From: Streptomyces sp. NRRL WC-3742
GTDB lineage: Bacteria > Actinomycetota > Actinomycetes > Streptomycetales > Streptomycetaceae
NCBI RefSeq assembly: GCF_000720635.1
Contig: NZ_JOCF01000022.1
Span: forward strand, 27,181-91,180
Reading direction: 5' to 3'
DNA: 64,000 bases
Part shown: positions 19,174-29,529 of the stretch, in pieces
How the letters are laid out: the number at the start of each line of letters is the position of its first letter
How positions within the stretch are numbered: position 1 is the stretch's first letter
Notes under the pieces: model-generated
Told to the model about the DNA's origin: nothing
Database searches by the model: none
Seen by the model: the letters and a program-made list of their open reading frames with translations, nothing else
Made by a program: the position numbers and the translations under genes

Positions 19174-19194
19174 GATTTGCCTGTCAGGCAAATC
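19174..19194. promoter_or_regulatory. Perfect palindromic operator upstream of HPP gene
   Basis: GATTTGCCTG-T-CAGGCAAATC is a 10-bp perfect inverted repeat with a 1-bp centre, 72 bp upstream of the HPP start. It also lies upstream of a well-formed ribosome binding site and a 9-codon stub facing the other way. TTGCCTGnCAGGCAA-type sites are typical of MarR/TetR-class autoregulators. Confidence 0.7.
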
Positions 19195-19218
19195 CGCTCG
19201 GAGAGGAGGGAGCGCCGC

Positions 19219-19248
19219 ATGACCACCGGCGCCCCCCTCACGGGCTGA
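19219..19248 (+). pseudogene. Nine-codon stub of a lost gene behind the operator
   Basis: GAGAGGAGGGAG followed by ATG and nine codons (MTTGAPLTG) then TGA. The strong initiation region and the operator position suggest the beginning of a regulator gene whose body was deleted. The stub overlaps the end of the DUF4328 gene. A functional leader peptide is a less likely alternative. Confidence 0.4.
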
Positions 19249-19837
19249 CTGGCTCCCGTGCCGGGACGTCGGGCCATGCGGGCGGGAACTCCAGCGCCTC
19301 CACCTGGCGACGGGTGATCCGCTCGATGACCAGGACACCCAGCACGGAGTGGGCCAGCCCGATCGCCACGGCGGTGCAGACGGGCGCGCCCAGGTGGGAA
19401 CCCGTCGTCGCGAGGTGCGCGACCGTGAAGGCGACACCCGCGCCGGCCCACGCGTGCACGAGCCCCGCCCCGCCCCGCACCCCGCCGGCGCGCCAGAGCC
19501 CCAGCGCGATCGGCCAGCGCAGGACGAGGTTCAGCCCGGGTATCAGCATGCCTGCCAGCGCCCAACCGGACCCGAAACGCTGCACGCCCGGGGCGAGCGC
19601 CTCCGCGTTCGCCCACGCCCGGCGGACCCAGACCGCGGTGAGCAGCAGGCCGATGAGGGTGAAGAGGGTGACCAGCACACCCATGACGCCCGTCAGCTTC
19701 TCGTGGCCCGGACCGAGGGTCGCCACTCGGCCCACCGCGTAGCAGAGCGCGGCCAGCACACCCACGACCTGGAGCCCGCGCGCAGGCTCGCGCGGATCCG
19801 AGGGCGGCCTGACCTGCCGCTGTGTCAGTTCCCCCAT
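19238..19837 (-). CDS. DUF4328-type membrane protein
   Basis: A 199-residue protein with about five hydrophobic helices. The DUF4328 core is recognisable: VWVRRAWANAEALAPG, then SGWALAGMLIPGLNLVLRWP, a block found in many Streptomyces membrane proteins, often next to kinases. Function unknown. The ATG at 19837 begins MGELTQRQVRPP. It ends inside the stub ORF described at 19219-19248, which suggests its 3' end lies at a recombination point. Confidence 0.85.
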   Translation of the reverse strand: MGELTQRQVRPPSDPREPARGLQVVGVLAALCYAVGRVATLGPGHEKLTGVMGVLVTLFTLIGLLLTAVWVRRAWANAEALAPGVQRFGSGWALAGMLIPGLNLVLRWPIALGLWRAGGVRGGAGLVHAWAGAGVAFTVAHLATTGSHLGAPVCTAVAIGLAHSVLGVLVIERITRRQVEALEFPPAWPDVPAREPVSP

Positions 19838-19944
19838 GTGCCAACCCCGTTCCGCCGATCGCCCTGCCGATGCGGAACGGACGCTAGCAGGCGGCACTGA
19901 CACCCCGTGCAGCGACTGCGGTGCACGGGGTGCCGGATGCCGGG

Positions 19945-20253
19945 TCAGTGCACGGACTGCTGGTAGCAGGCGACGTCGTACTGCGACGGGGCGCCCGCGT
20001 TGTTGTAGGCGTTGCCGCCCGTGCCGCCGTTCGGTTGGGCGCCGAAGCCCGCCTCGTCGAAGGGGGAGCCGGGCGAGGATGCCGAGTGGCCCGGGGCCGA
20101 GACTCCGAGGGCAAGGAAGTCCTGGCAGGTCTGGTTCGGCGGACCGTGCGGACCAGGCGCCGGGTTGGCGAACGCGGTGGACGCGCCGCCGAGGCAGAGG
20201 AGACCGGCGAGCAGCCCGGTGGCCGCCGCGCGGACGGTGAGGCGTCCCTTCAT
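19945..20253 (-). CDS. Small secreted protein, Streptomyces-type
   Basis: A 102-residue exported protein with a clear signal peptide (VRAAATGLLAGLLCLGGA, cleavage near AFA-NPAP). The mature part is short, Gly/Pro/Asn rich, with two cysteines (QTCQDF and DVACYQ) that may pair, and GGTGGNAYNNAGAPSQYDVA, a block I have seen in many streptomycete secreted proteins. Some databases label such proteins adenylate cyclase, which nothing here supports. AGGGAGG precedes the ATG at 20253. Confidence 0.85.
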   Translation of the reverse strand: MKGRLTVRAAATGLLAGLLCLGGASTAFANPAPGPHGPPNQTCQDFLALGVSAPGHSASSPGSPFDEAGFGAQPNGGTGGNAYNNAGAPSQYDVACYQQSVH

Positions 20254-20752
20254 GACGGGTGCCTCCCTGGTCGGGACGTACGCGGAACCGGCCGGCCCCG
20301 CGCCCCCGTTCGGAGGTACGCATCCGGGCCGCCCGGCGTTCAGCGGAGGGCGCCGGCCCGGGGGTTCCGTGGCCGAAGACCACCGAAGGCGGACCGTAGG
20401 CGCACAGCACTCGTCGAAGGCGCGATCGCTCTCCGCCCAGTCCTCGGCGGTCCCGATGAGGTCCGCGTACAGGCCCGCGAGGCCGCCGTGGGCGCCGGGG
20501 CGCCGAACGGCGGCGTTGAACCGGTCGAGCGGCCCGGGGCGCTCCGCCTCGGCGGGCGGAGCCTGTCGCGGGACGGCACGGCCGGGAGGCGGGCTGAACG
20601 GCGGCGCTCCCCAAGGGAGTTCGTGTGCCACCGTCCTCCGTCCGCCGGCCTCCGACCGCAGGTAGCTCGAGCGGCCACGGGGTGTCGGAGGTGTCGGCTA
20701 GGGTGCGGTGAGCCCGGCCGGTGGCGGCCGGCGCCAGGGGAGGGCGGCGGCG
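20254..20752. other. 500-bp gap with probable decayed minus-strand coding sequence
   Basis: No intact gene. On the minus strand from a GTG at 20631 (GGAGG just upstream) to about 20405 the codon bias is strongly gene-like (PLDRFNAAVRRPGAHGGLAG, then LIGTAEDWAESDRAFDECC). After that the bias is lost and the frame drifts into the neighbouring secreted-protein gene. I interpret it as the N-terminal part of a broken gene. A TAGGGT box at about 20697 probably serves the gene at 20753. Confidence 0.35.
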
Positions 20753-21418
20753 ATGGGCGAGGTCGGGCAGGATGAGGGCGCGGGGGCCGGGCACGGCATC
20801 CGCTGGCTCGCCGAGGTCCGCTGGGACCTGGACGGCGTGGTGTTCGCCCGGGGCATCCCGCCGCTGGAGCTGGCCCGCCGGATGGGAGCCGACCCGGCCG
20901 TCGGCACGGAGCCGATCAGCGGCACCGAGGTGTGGGACCTGGACATCGAGTCGTACCGTCCCGGCGAGGACGGGGACGGCGTGGTCCGGGTCGGCGAGGC
21001 GGGCGGCTGGTCCTTCGCGATCGAGTACGGGGACTCCACGGGTGCCGACCGGCTCACCGAGATAGCCCGCGACGGTGTCGAGGTGGTGCACTACCGCCCG
21101 ATGCCCGAGCACCCGCCGGCGATGTTCGACTACGCCCGCGACGGCGCCGCGGTCTGCGGCTTCGGCCTCGGGGAGGAGCGCTGGCGCTGGGGTCAGGAGC
21201 CCGACCTGCTGCTACCGGAGCTGGTGGCCGCCCGGGTGCTGGAGGTGGACGGGGTCACCTCCGTGGAGCGGGAGCAGGAGGAGGACTACGCGGCCGTGCG
21301 CACCCGCACCCTCGGCGTGATTGAGCGCCGGTTCGGCCTGGACCTGCCGCGGGCCGTCCTGGGCGAGCTGCTGCTCCCGGCGTACGCGGTGCGCGGCACC
21401 CCGGGCATGGGGCTGTAG
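20753..21418 (+). CDS. DUF6461-type protein
   Basis: A 221-residue soluble protein of the DUF6461-like group common in Streptomyces: IRWLAEVRWDLDGVVFARG at the start, WSFAIEYGDSTGADRLTEIA in the middle, and ...ALDYARDG-type segments. The family often occurs in multiple copies and has no known function; its shape resembles SUKH/SMI1-type immunity proteins, but that is speculation. ATG at 20753 with an AGGGGAGGG site; a longer start at 20708 lacks support. Confidence 0.75.
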   Translation: MGEVGQDEGAGAGHGIRWLAEVRWDLDGVVFARGIPPLELARRMGADPAVGTEPISGTEVWDLDIESYRPGEDGDGVVRVGEAGGWSFAIEYGDSTGADRLTEIARDGVEVVHYRPMPEHPPAMFDYARDGAAVCGFGLGEERWRWGQEPDLLLPELVAARVLEVDGVTSVEREQEEDYAAVRTRTLGVIERRFGLDLPRAVLGELLLPAYAVRGTPGMGL

Positions 21419-21560
21419 GCAGTCACCACCCGTCACCCGTATGGCCGGTGACATGGGCTGCGGCGCACGCCCCCGGTCGGGCGCTGCCGGCGGGCGCGGG
21501 CGCGGCGGCGCCCCTAGGGTCGGGCCGGAACGATCACAGCCCGAGAGGTGGACCCGCCCC

Positions 21561-23156
21561 ATGCACACCGCCGTCCGTGGAGCTCCGCGTGCACAGGCGC
21601 TCGGCGCGCTCGGCCTCACCGCCCTGCTGCTCGCCTCCGCCACCGGCTGCCAGGGCGGCAGCTCCTCCGCCGCCGAACCCGCGCCGACGCCCCCCGCGGC
21701 CACCACCTCCGGCGGCACCCTCGCCTGGCAGCAGCCGCTGAACTGGCACGCCTGCGCCGCGCCGACCACCGCCCAGGGCGGCGGAACCGCGCCCGCCGCG
21801 GACTGGCAGTGCGCCACGCTCAAGGCCCCGCTCGACCACGCCAAGCCGGACGGCCGCACCATCGACCTCGCGCTGATCCGCAGCCGCGCCAAGGACGAGC
21901 AGCACCGCCTCGGCTCGCTGCTGTTCAACTTCGGCGGCCCCGGCGCCTCCGGCGTCGCCACCCTGCCCGCCCTGGCCGGGACGTACGCCTCCCTCAACTC
22001 CCGTTACGACCTGGTGAGTTTCGATCCGCGCGGGGTCGGCGAGAGCGCCGGGGTGAAGTGCCTGGACGACAAGGCGATGGACGCCAACGCGGAGGTCGAC
22101 GGCACACCCGACACCCCCGCCGGGGTCAAGGCGCTGGACGACGCCAACGCGGCCTTCACCGCCGCCTGCCAGAGCAACTCCGGCGACGTCCTGCCGTACG
22201 TCGACACCGAGAGCGCCGCCCGCGACCTCGACCTGATGCGCCGGGCGCTCGGCGACGCCAGGCTCTCCTACTTCGGCATCAGCTACGGCACCCAGCTCGG
22301 CGGCGTCTACGCCCACCTGTTTCCGGAGCAGGTCGGACGGATGGTGCTGGACTCGGTGGTCGACCCGACCAAGGACCCGCAGCAGTCCGCGCTGGGCCAG
22401 GCCCAGGGCTTCCAGCTCGCCCTCGACGACTTCATGAAGGCGTGCGCCACCGGCCAGGCCGCCGCCTGCCCGACCGGCGCGGGCGGCGCCGAGGGCACCG
22501 CGAAGGTCACCGACCTGCTGCGGAAGCTCCGGCAGGCCCCGCTGCCCACCACGGGCGGGCGGCAGCTGACCGAGAACCTCGCCGTCACCGGCATCGCCGG
22601 CTCGCTGTACAGCCAGGAGACCTGGCCCGCCCTGGCCGTCGGCCTCACCGAGGCGATGCAGAAGGGCTCCGGCGACACCCTGCTCCAGCTCGCCGACGCG
22701 CTCTCCGGCCGCGACGCCCAGGGGCACTACACCAACCTGAGCGCCGCCAACCGCGCGATCAGCTGCGTGGACGCCCGGCAGCGCTACTCCGACCAGGACG
22801 TGGAGAAGCAGCTGCCGCAGTTCCGCCAGGCGTCCCCGGTCTTCGGCGAGTTCACCGCCTGGGGCCTGACCGGCTGCACCGGCTGGCCGGTGACCGGGAA
22901 GACGGACCACCCCGAGGTCGCCGCCGCCGGTTCCGCCCCGGTCCTGGTGGTCGGGACGACGGGCGACCCGGCCACCCCGGTGGAGGGTGCCAAGGCGATG
23001 GCGGGCCGGCTCGGTACGGGCGTCGGCGTGAACGTCACCCTCCAGGGCGAGGGGCACGGCGGGTACAACACCGGGAACCCCTGCCTGCAGCGGACCGTGG
23101 ACGCCTACCTGCTCGACGGGACCGTCCCGGCCGACGGCACCACGTGCGGCAGCTGA
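21561..23156 (+). CDS. Secreted tripeptidyl-aminopeptidase-like lipoprotein (alpha/beta hydrolase)
   Basis: A 531-residue exported peptidase of the Tap/SlpD/SlpE group (family S33), which removes N-terminal tripeptides. The signal peptide ends in a lipobox (LLASATGC, Cys at about 30), predicting a lipoprotein. [10 protein letters not shown] (oxyanion), [10 protein letters not shown], the nucleophile in [11 protein letters not shown], a late Asp and GHGGYN with the catalytic His follow in the usual order. Length matches the family. TAGGGT at about 21514 is a likely -10. Likely role: extracellular peptide processing for nutrition or signal-peptide scavenging. Confidence 0.92.
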   Translation: MHTAVRGAPRAQALGALGLTALLLASATGCQGGSSSAAEPAPTPPAATTSGGTLAWQQPLNWHACAAPTTAQGGGTAPAADWQCATLKAPLDHAKPDGRTIDLALIRSRAKDEQHRLGSLLFNFGGPGASGVATLPALAGTYASLNSRYDLVSFDPRGVGESAGVKCLDDKAMDANAEVDGTPDTPAGVKALDDANAAFTAACQSNSGDVLPYVDTESAARDLDLMRRALGDARLSYFGISYGTQLGGVYAHLFPEQVGRMVLDSVVDPTKDPQQSALGQAQGFQLALDDFMKACATGQAAACPTGAGGAEGTAKVTDLLRKLRQAPLPTTGGRQLTENLAVTGIAGSLYSQETWPALAVGLTEAMQKGSGDTLLQLADALSGRDAQGHYTNLSAANRAISCVDARQRYSDQDVEKQLPQFRQASPVFGEFTAWGLTGCTGWPVTGKTDHPEVAAAGSAPVLVVGTTGDPATPVEGAKAMAGRLGTGVGVNVTLQGEGHGGYNTGNPCLQRTVDAYLLDGTVPADGTTCGS

Positions 23157-23225
23157 GATTTATTCCCCAAGTGGCCCACCCTGCGGTATCGCGATTGGCA
23201 CTGTCGAGCGGACCACTCTGCCCGC

Positions 23226-23241
23226 TAGGCTCGCGGTCGTG
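23226..23241 (+). promoter_or_regulatory. -10 element and leaderless start of the nitroreductase gene
   Basis: TAGGCT (23226-23231) lies 7 nt before the GTG at 23239 and no ribosome binding site is present. This is the signature of a leaderless actinobacterial mRNA. Confidence 0.55.
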
Positions 23242-23877
23242 ACCAACGAAGACCTGAACACCGCGTCCGCCAAGCCCACCAAGGTCGACTTCTACTTCGA
23301 CCCGATCTGCCCGTTCGCCTGGATCACCTCCCGCTGGATCCTCGAGGTCGAGAAGCACCGCGACATCGAGCTCAACTTCCGCGTGATGAGCCTGTCCGTC
23401 CTCAACGAGGGCCGCGAGGGCCTGCCCGAGCGCTACCGCGAGCTGCTCGACCGCGGCTGGGGCCCCGTGCGCGTCTGCATCGCCGCCGCCGAGCAGCACG
23501 GCCAGGACGTGCTGCGCGCGCTCTACACCGAGCTCGGCACCCGCTTCCACAACCAGGACCGCGCCGCGGACGAGACCGTGATCCGCGAGGCCCTGGTCGC
23601 CGCGGGCCTGCCGGAGGAGCTGGCCGACGCGGCCAACAGCACCGCGTACGACATCGCGCTTCGCAAGAGCCACCACGAGGGCATGGACCCGGTGGGCGAG
23701 GAGGTCGGGACGCCGACCATCCACGTCGACGGCGTCGCCTTCTTCGGGCCCGTCCTGACGGCGATCCCGCGCGGCGAGGACGCCGTGAAGATCTTCGACG
23801 GCGTGCGGCTGCTCGCCGGGTACCCGAAGTTCTTCGAGCTCAAGCGCACCCGCACCGGGGACCTGGACTTCTCCTGA
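23239..23877 (+). CDS. Mycothiol-dependent nitroreductase-like DsbA-fold protein (Rv2466c type)
   Basis: A 212-residue thioredoxin-fold protein with the DsbA helical insert. [19 protein letters not shown] near residues 16-34 carries the active-site CPFA, in place of the CPWC/CPFC of other members, so only one catalytic cysteine is present. The helical part ([21 protein letters not shown]) and [18 protein letters not shown] with the cis-Pro loop match Rv2466c, a mycothiol-dependent reductase in mycobacteria. Probably an oxidative-stress reductase using mycothiol, which fits an actinomycete. Confidence 0.88.
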   Translation: MTNEDLNTASAKPTKVDFYFDPICPFAWITSRWILEVEKHRDIELNFRVMSLSVLNEGREGLPERYRELLDRGWGPVRVCIAAAEQHGQDVLRALYTELGTRFHNQDRAADETVIREALVAAGLPEELADAANSTAYDIALRKSHHEGMDPVGEEVGTPTIHVDGVAFFGPVLTAIPRGEDAVKIFDGVRLLAGYPKFFELKRTRTGDLDFS

Positions 23878-24012
23878 CCCCACCCGGCCCCGCCAGGGGG
23901 CCACGAAGGACGCCAAGGGCGGCCCGGCGAGCAGCGCCGGGTCGCCCTCGCCCGTTCCGGGGGCCGACCATGGAGACGGAGCCCCCTCGGCCCCGGGAGG
24001 CGGTGAGCGTCG

Positions 24013-25896
<1,884 letters not shown>

Positions 25897-25909
25897 GTGG
25901 GAGCCCGCC

Positions 25910-25965
25910 GGGCACTACATCAGTAGTGGCACTACGCGAGTAGTGCCACTACTGATGTAGTGCCC
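25910..25965. terminator. Perfect 26-bp hairpin downstream of ftsH
   Basis: Arms 25910-25935 and 25940-25965 are exactly complementary over 26 bp, with a GCGA tetraloop. No U-tract follows. Its place just after ftsH suggests a transcript end or RNA-stabilising structure. It shares the TAGTGGCACTAC core with the repeat at 3709-3773. Confidence 0.75.
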
Positions 25966-26028
25966 GGGCCCGCGCGGGAGGGGTGGGAGCGCCGCCGACC
26001 GGCCCTGGCATACTCGCCGTCGTCAGGA

Positions 26029-26073
26029 GCGTGCGAGCGTGCGAGCGTCCAGGCGTGCAAGTGTCCAAGCGTG
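26029..26073 (+). repeat. Degenerate GCGTGCGAGCGT repeats upstream of nadE
   Basis: About five imperfect 8-10 bp units (GCGTGCGA, GCGTCCAG, GCGTGCAA, GTGTCCAA, GCGTGAGA) fill the nadE leader between a CATACT -10-like box near 26009 and the ATG. No other function is visible. Confidence 0.45.
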
Positions 26074-26093
26074 AGACCGAAAGACCGGGGTGC

Positions 26094-26936
26094 ATGGTGT
26101 CCGGAACCACTGAGCTCGACGTCCAGCAGGAGATCGCCCGCGCCCTCGGCGTGACGGCGGTCGAGGACCCGGCGAAGGAGGCCGAGCGCCGCGTCGCCTT
26201 CCTCGTCGAGCAGGTCCGCGGCGCGGGCGCCCGCAGCCTCGTCCTCGGGATCAGCGGCGGGATCGACTCCACCACCGCCGGGCGCCTGTGCCGCCTCGCC
26301 GTCGACCGGCTGCGCGAGGAGGGCTACGAGGCCGAGTTCTGCGCCATGCGCCTGCCCTACGGCGTGCAGGCCGACGAGGCGGACGCGCAGCGGGCGCTGG
26401 AGTTCATCCAGGCCGACGAGGTGCTCACCGTCGACGTCAGGCCCGCGACGGACGCCGCCCTCGCAGCCCTGGCCGCCGCCGGGCTCACCTACGGCGACCA
26501 CGCCCACGAGGACTTCGTCCGGGGCAACGTCAAGGCCCGCGAGCGGATGGTCGTGCAGTACGCGGCCGCGGGCGCCAAGGGCGGTCTCGTCGTCGGCACC
26601 GACCACGCCGCGGAGGCGGCCGTCGGCTTCTTCACCAAGTTCGGCGACGGCGCGGCGGACGTCGTCCCGCTCGCCGGGCTGACGAAGCGCCAGGTGCGCG
26701 CCGTGGCCGAGTCGCTCGGCGCGCCGAAGGAACTGGTCCGGAAGGTGCCCACCGCCGACCTGGAGGACCTCGACCCCGGCAAGCCCGACGAACTGGCCCT
26801 CGGCGTCACCTACGAGGAGCTCGACGACTTCCTGGAGGGCCGTCCCGTCAGCCCCGCCGTCGCGGAGACCGTCATCGCCCACTACCGCCGCACCGCCCAC
26901 AAGCGCGTCCTGCCCGTCGGCCCCGTCCAGCCGTAG
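26094..26936 (+). CDS. nadE: NH3-dependent NAD+ synthetase
   Basis: A 280-residue NAD synthetase, amidating nicotinic acid adenine dinucleotide with ammonia and ATP in the last step of NAD synthesis. The P-loop SGGIDST (about 53-59), MRLPYGVQADE, RGNVKARERM and GTDHAAEAAVGFFTKFGDG match the homodimeric E. coli-type enzyme of 275 residues; there is no glutaminase domain. Thus ammonia must come from free pools. The ATG at 26094 gives the family length; upstream in-frame sequence is repetitive. Confidence 0.94.
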   Translation: MVSGTTELDVQQEIARALGVTAVEDPAKEAERRVAFLVEQVRGAGARSLVLGISGGIDSTTAGRLCRLAVDRLREEGYEAEFCAMRLPYGVQADEADAQRALEFIQADEVLTVDVRPATDAALAALAAAGLTYGDHAHEDFVRGNVKARERMVVQYAAAGAKGGLVVGTDHAAEAAVGFFTKFGDGAADVVPLAGLTKRQVRAVAESLGAPKELVRKVPTADLEDLDPGKPDELALGVTYEELDDFLEGRPVSPAVAETVIAHYRRTAHKRVLPVGPVQP

Positions 26937-27053
26937 CCCCGGCCGCCGCCGGGTGCCGGGTCCCGCACCGGCCGGGTGACCCGCCTCAACGGCGGTGCCG
27001 TTCTCGGGAGATGACACGATGATCGGGACGACGTCCCGACCCGAGGAGCCCGA

Positions 27054-28373
27054 GTGTCCACCCGAGTGTCCAGGATCATCACCACCGCGATTCCCGCGCA
27101 CGGCCACACCAGCCCGCTGCTCGCCGTCTCCGCCGACCTCGCCGCCCGGGGCCACGAGGTGGTCTTCCTCGGCGGCGCCCGGTTCGCCGGGGCGGCCGAG
27201 CGGGCCGGGGTGCGGTTCGTCGCGCTGCCGCCGGAGGCGGACTTCGACGACCGCGACCTGGACGCCGGCTTCCCCGCCCGGGCCGCCCTGACGCCCGGGC
27301 CCGAGCGGCTGGCCTTCGACGCCCGGCACATCTTCACCGACCCGATCCCGCACCAGTACCGGGCGCTGCTCGCCCTGCTGGAGGACTTCCCGGCGAAGGC
27401 CGTCCTCGCGGACGCCTTCGTGCAGGGCGTGCTGGCGCTGGCCCTGAGCCGCCCGAGGGCCGAGCGCCCGGCGCTGGTCGGCATCGGGGTGACGCCGCCG
27501 CTGCTGCCGAGCGTGGACACCGCGCCCTTCGGGCTGGCGCTGACGCCGCTGCCCGGCGAGGAGGGCCGCGAGCGCAACCGCAGGCTGCGGGAGGAGGCGG
27601 AGCGCCGCGTCGAGCCGCTGCAGCGGTACACGGAGAAGGTGTTCGACCAGCTGGGCGTACGCCTGCCCGAGGGCCCGCGCGGGCTGGCGCCGGTCACCGT
27701 GCCGGACCACTACCTCCAACTGACCGTGCCCGGCTTCGAGTACCCGCGCAGCGACGCCCCGGAGACCTTCCGGCTGATCGGCGCGCTGCCGGGCGCCGTC
27801 GGCATCGTCGGCGAGGAGCAGCCGCTGCCCGACTGGTGGGCGCGGCTGTCCGAGGGCCGTCCGGTGGTCGTCGTGACGCAGGGCACGCTCGCCAACGACG
27901 ACCTCGGCGCGCTCCTCGCCCCGGCCGTCACCGCCCTGGCCGACCGGGACGTGCTGGTGGTCGCCGCCACCGGCCGCCCGGACGGGCCCCGGGAGCTGAC
28001 CGAACTGCTCGGCGGACGGCTGCCGGACAACACCCTGGCCGCCGGGTACGTGCCGTTCGAGCGGCTGCTGCCGCTCACCGACGTGCTGGTCAGCAACGGC
28101 GGCTACGGCGGGGTGCAGAACGCGCTGCGCCACGGCGTGCCGCTGGTGGTCGCCGGGGCGAGCGAGGACAAGCCGGAGGTGGCGGCAAGGGTGCGCTGGG
28201 CGGGCGTCGGGATCGACCTGCGCACCGGCCGCCCGGAGCCCGAGGCCGTGGACCGGGCGGTCGGCGAGGTGCTCGAGGACGGCCGCTACCGCGAGCGGGC
28301 CCGCGCACTGCGCGAGGAACTGGAGCGGTACCGGCCGTTCGACGCGATCGCCGAGCTGGTGGAGTCCCTGTGA
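27054..28373 (+). CDS. GT1-family glycosyltransferase (UGT/MGT-like)
   Basis: A 439-residue GT-B enzyme. The N-terminal acceptor domain has AIPAHGHTSPLLAVSADLAARGHEV with the catalytic-type His; the C-terminal donor domain has VVVVTQGTLANDD and GYVPFERLLPLTDVLVSNGGYGGVQNALRHGVPLVV, the family nucleotide-sugar motif region (Tyr replaces the usual His of SNGGHG). Such enzymes glycosylate macrolides, steroids or other small molecules, often for detoxification. No natural-product cluster adjoins it, so substrate is open. GTG start at 27054. Confidence 0.9.
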   Translation: MSTRVSRIITTAIPAHGHTSPLLAVSADLAARGHEVVFLGGARFAGAAERAGVRFVALPPEADFDDRDLDAGFPARAALTPGPERLAFDARHIFTDPIPHQYRALLALLEDFPAKAVLADAFVQGVLALALSRPRAERPALVGIGVTPPLLPSVDTAPFGLALTPLPGEEGRERNRRLREEAERRVEPLQRYTEKVFDQLGVRLPEGPRGLAPVTVPDHYLQLTVPGFEYPRSDAPETFRLIGALPGAVGIVGEEQPLPDWWARLSEGRPVVVVTQGTLANDDLGALLAPAVTALADRDVLVVAATGRPDGPRELTELLGGRLPDNTLAAGYVPFERLLPLTDVLVSNGGYGGVQNALRHGVPLVVAGASEDKPEVAARVRWAGVGIDLRTGRPEPEAVDRAVGEVLEDGRYRERARALREELERYRPFDAIAELVESL

Positions 28374-28423
28374 GGAGTCGCTGTGAGGAGTCCCTGCAAG
28401 GAGCTCTGCAAGGAGTCCCGGTA
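28374..28423 (+). repeat. Degenerate GAGGAGTCCCTG repeats after the glycosyltransferase
   Basis: Four imperfect 12-13 bp units (GAGGAGTCGCTGT, GAGGAGTCCCTGC, AAGGAGCTCTGC, AAGGAGTCCCG) fill the short gap between convergent stops. The last codons of the glycosyltransferase (GAGTCCCTG TGA) are the first unit. Confidence 0.5.
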
Positions 28424-28427
28424 GGGG

Positions 28428-29156
28428 CTACTCGCCGTCCCCGTCCGGGGCCGAACTCGGCGCGGCGGCACCGGCCTTGGCGATGCCGAGCTTGGCCTCG
28501 GCCGTCGTCCAGTCGGTGGCGATCGCCTGCTGGGCGGCGGCCAGGGTGGTCTGGCCCTTGCAGATCGCCGTGTGGATGTGGGTCTCCACCGAGTCCTTCG
28601 GGTTGTTGGGGCCCTTGCCCGGCACGTGGTCGGGGGAGGGCGGCTGCACCCAGAGATTGCGCGGGTCGTTGGGGTCGCCGCCGAGCTGAAGGCTGATCAG
28701 GTGGTCGTACTCGGAGTCGCCCGTCGGCCCGGTGTAGCCGTAGGACTTGGCGTTCTCGGCCTTCTCCTTGCCGGTGATGTTCGCCGGCGGGCGGATGGTG
28801 GAGGTGTAGCCGCCCTGCTTGCAGATGGTGTCGATGATGTTGCCCTGGTTGACCGCCGGGCTGATCGCGCCGGGGGTGCAGTTCGGGTCGGGCAGCGGCT
28901 GCTTGTCGGCGGTGTAGCGGTAGTGGCAGCTGCCGGCCGCGGGCTGCGGCTGGACGTCGTACGAGCTCTTCGGGCCGGGCCCGGTCACGATCGCGGCGGC
29001 CTGCGCGGGCGGGGCGGCGGCCGCTGCCCCGGACTGGGCGGCGCCGGTCCTGGCGTCGGCCGGCTTGGCGCTGTGGCCGCCGGACGAGCAGCCTGCGGTG
29101 GCGGCGAGCAGGGCGGCCGCGGCTATGGCCAGGGCGGCGCGGACGGGAGCCGGCAC
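28428..29156 (-). CDS. Exported lipoprotein with HNH-nuclease-like domain
   Basis: A 242-residue protein with a lipoprotein signal (AAALLAATAGC, Cys at about 23), an Ala-rich linker, and a domain with EYDHLISLQLGGDPNDPRNL followed by NPKDSVETHIHTAICKG. The D-H-L-(I)-x-L-x-(L)-GG...NLW pattern is that of HNH/His-Me finger nucleases, and four cysteines (SCHY, PNCT, TICK, AICK) may form disulfides in the exported protein. A secreted nuclease for DNA scavenging or competition is plausible. The catalytic assignment is inferred from pattern only. Confidence 0.75.
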   Translation of the reverse strand: MPAPVRAALAIAAAALLAATAGCSSGGHSAKPADARTGAAQSGAAAAAPPAQAAAIVTGPGPKSSYDVQPQPAAGSCHYRYTADKQPLPDPNCTPGAISPAVNQGNIIDTICKQGGYTSTIRPPANITGKEKAENAKSYGYTGPTGDSEYDHLISLQLGGDPNDPRNLWVQPPSPDHVPGKGPNNPKDSVETHIHTAICKGQTTLAAAQQAIATDWTTAEAKLGIAKAGAAAPSSAPDGDGE

Positions 29157-29391
29157 GGGAGTTCCTCCAGGTCGTTGCGGTGTGACTGCACGACCGACCG
29201 GCGCTGGTCGACGGAGGCCGCGTCAGCGGACACTACCGTGTCGACAGGGCCGAAGGAGTGACGCCGTATCCGCTGACGGGACGGCGCGCGAGGGCCGGGG
29301 CGGGCGTACGGAATCGTTTCGCCACCCCTTCGTGCCCGACCCGTCGCCCGTGACACCCGACCCCGCCCCGCGTGTCGCGCTCACGACCAGC
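29157..29391. promoter_or_regulatory. Upstream region of the lipoprotein gene
   Basis: 235 bp with no gene. It should contain the minus-strand promoter of the lipoprotein; the GGAGGAAC site near 29163 is its ribosome binding site. Otherwise I see nothing distinctive before the 12-bp repeats start at 29392. Confidence 0.4.
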
Positions 29392-29475
29392 CGGGCACAG
29401 ACGCGGGCACAGGCTCGGGCGCGCGCCTGGGCACAGACCCGGGCACAAATCCCGGCAAACGTCCGGGCACACAAA
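29392..29475. repeat. 12-bp tandem repeat, seven units
   Basis: Seven consecutive 12-bp units based on CGGGCACAGACG (variants CGGGCACAGGCT, TGGGCACAGACC, CGGGCACAAATC, CCGGCAAACGTC and others) run without a break into the terminator of the DUF5997 gene. The period is exact while the sequence has drifted. Confidence 0.75.
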
Positions 29476-29512
29476 AGTGCCGACGTCCGTACGAAACGGA
29501 CGCCGGCACTTT
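29474..29512 (-). terminator. Rho-independent terminator of the DUF5997 gene
   Basis: A 17-bp stem (AAAGTGCCGACGTCCGT with ACGGACGCCGGCACTTT, one mismatch) and a 5-nt loop lie 18 bp past the stop at 29530. On the minus strand the stem ends in CTTTTG, a short U-tract. Confidence 0.8.
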
Positions 29513-29529
29513 CAGCGCGGGAGGAGCGC

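Noticed and set aside
19945..20631. Single 228-residue protein spanning the gap and the small secreted protein
   Set aside because: A signal peptide would lie in the middle; the ATG at 20253 has its own AGGGAGG site.
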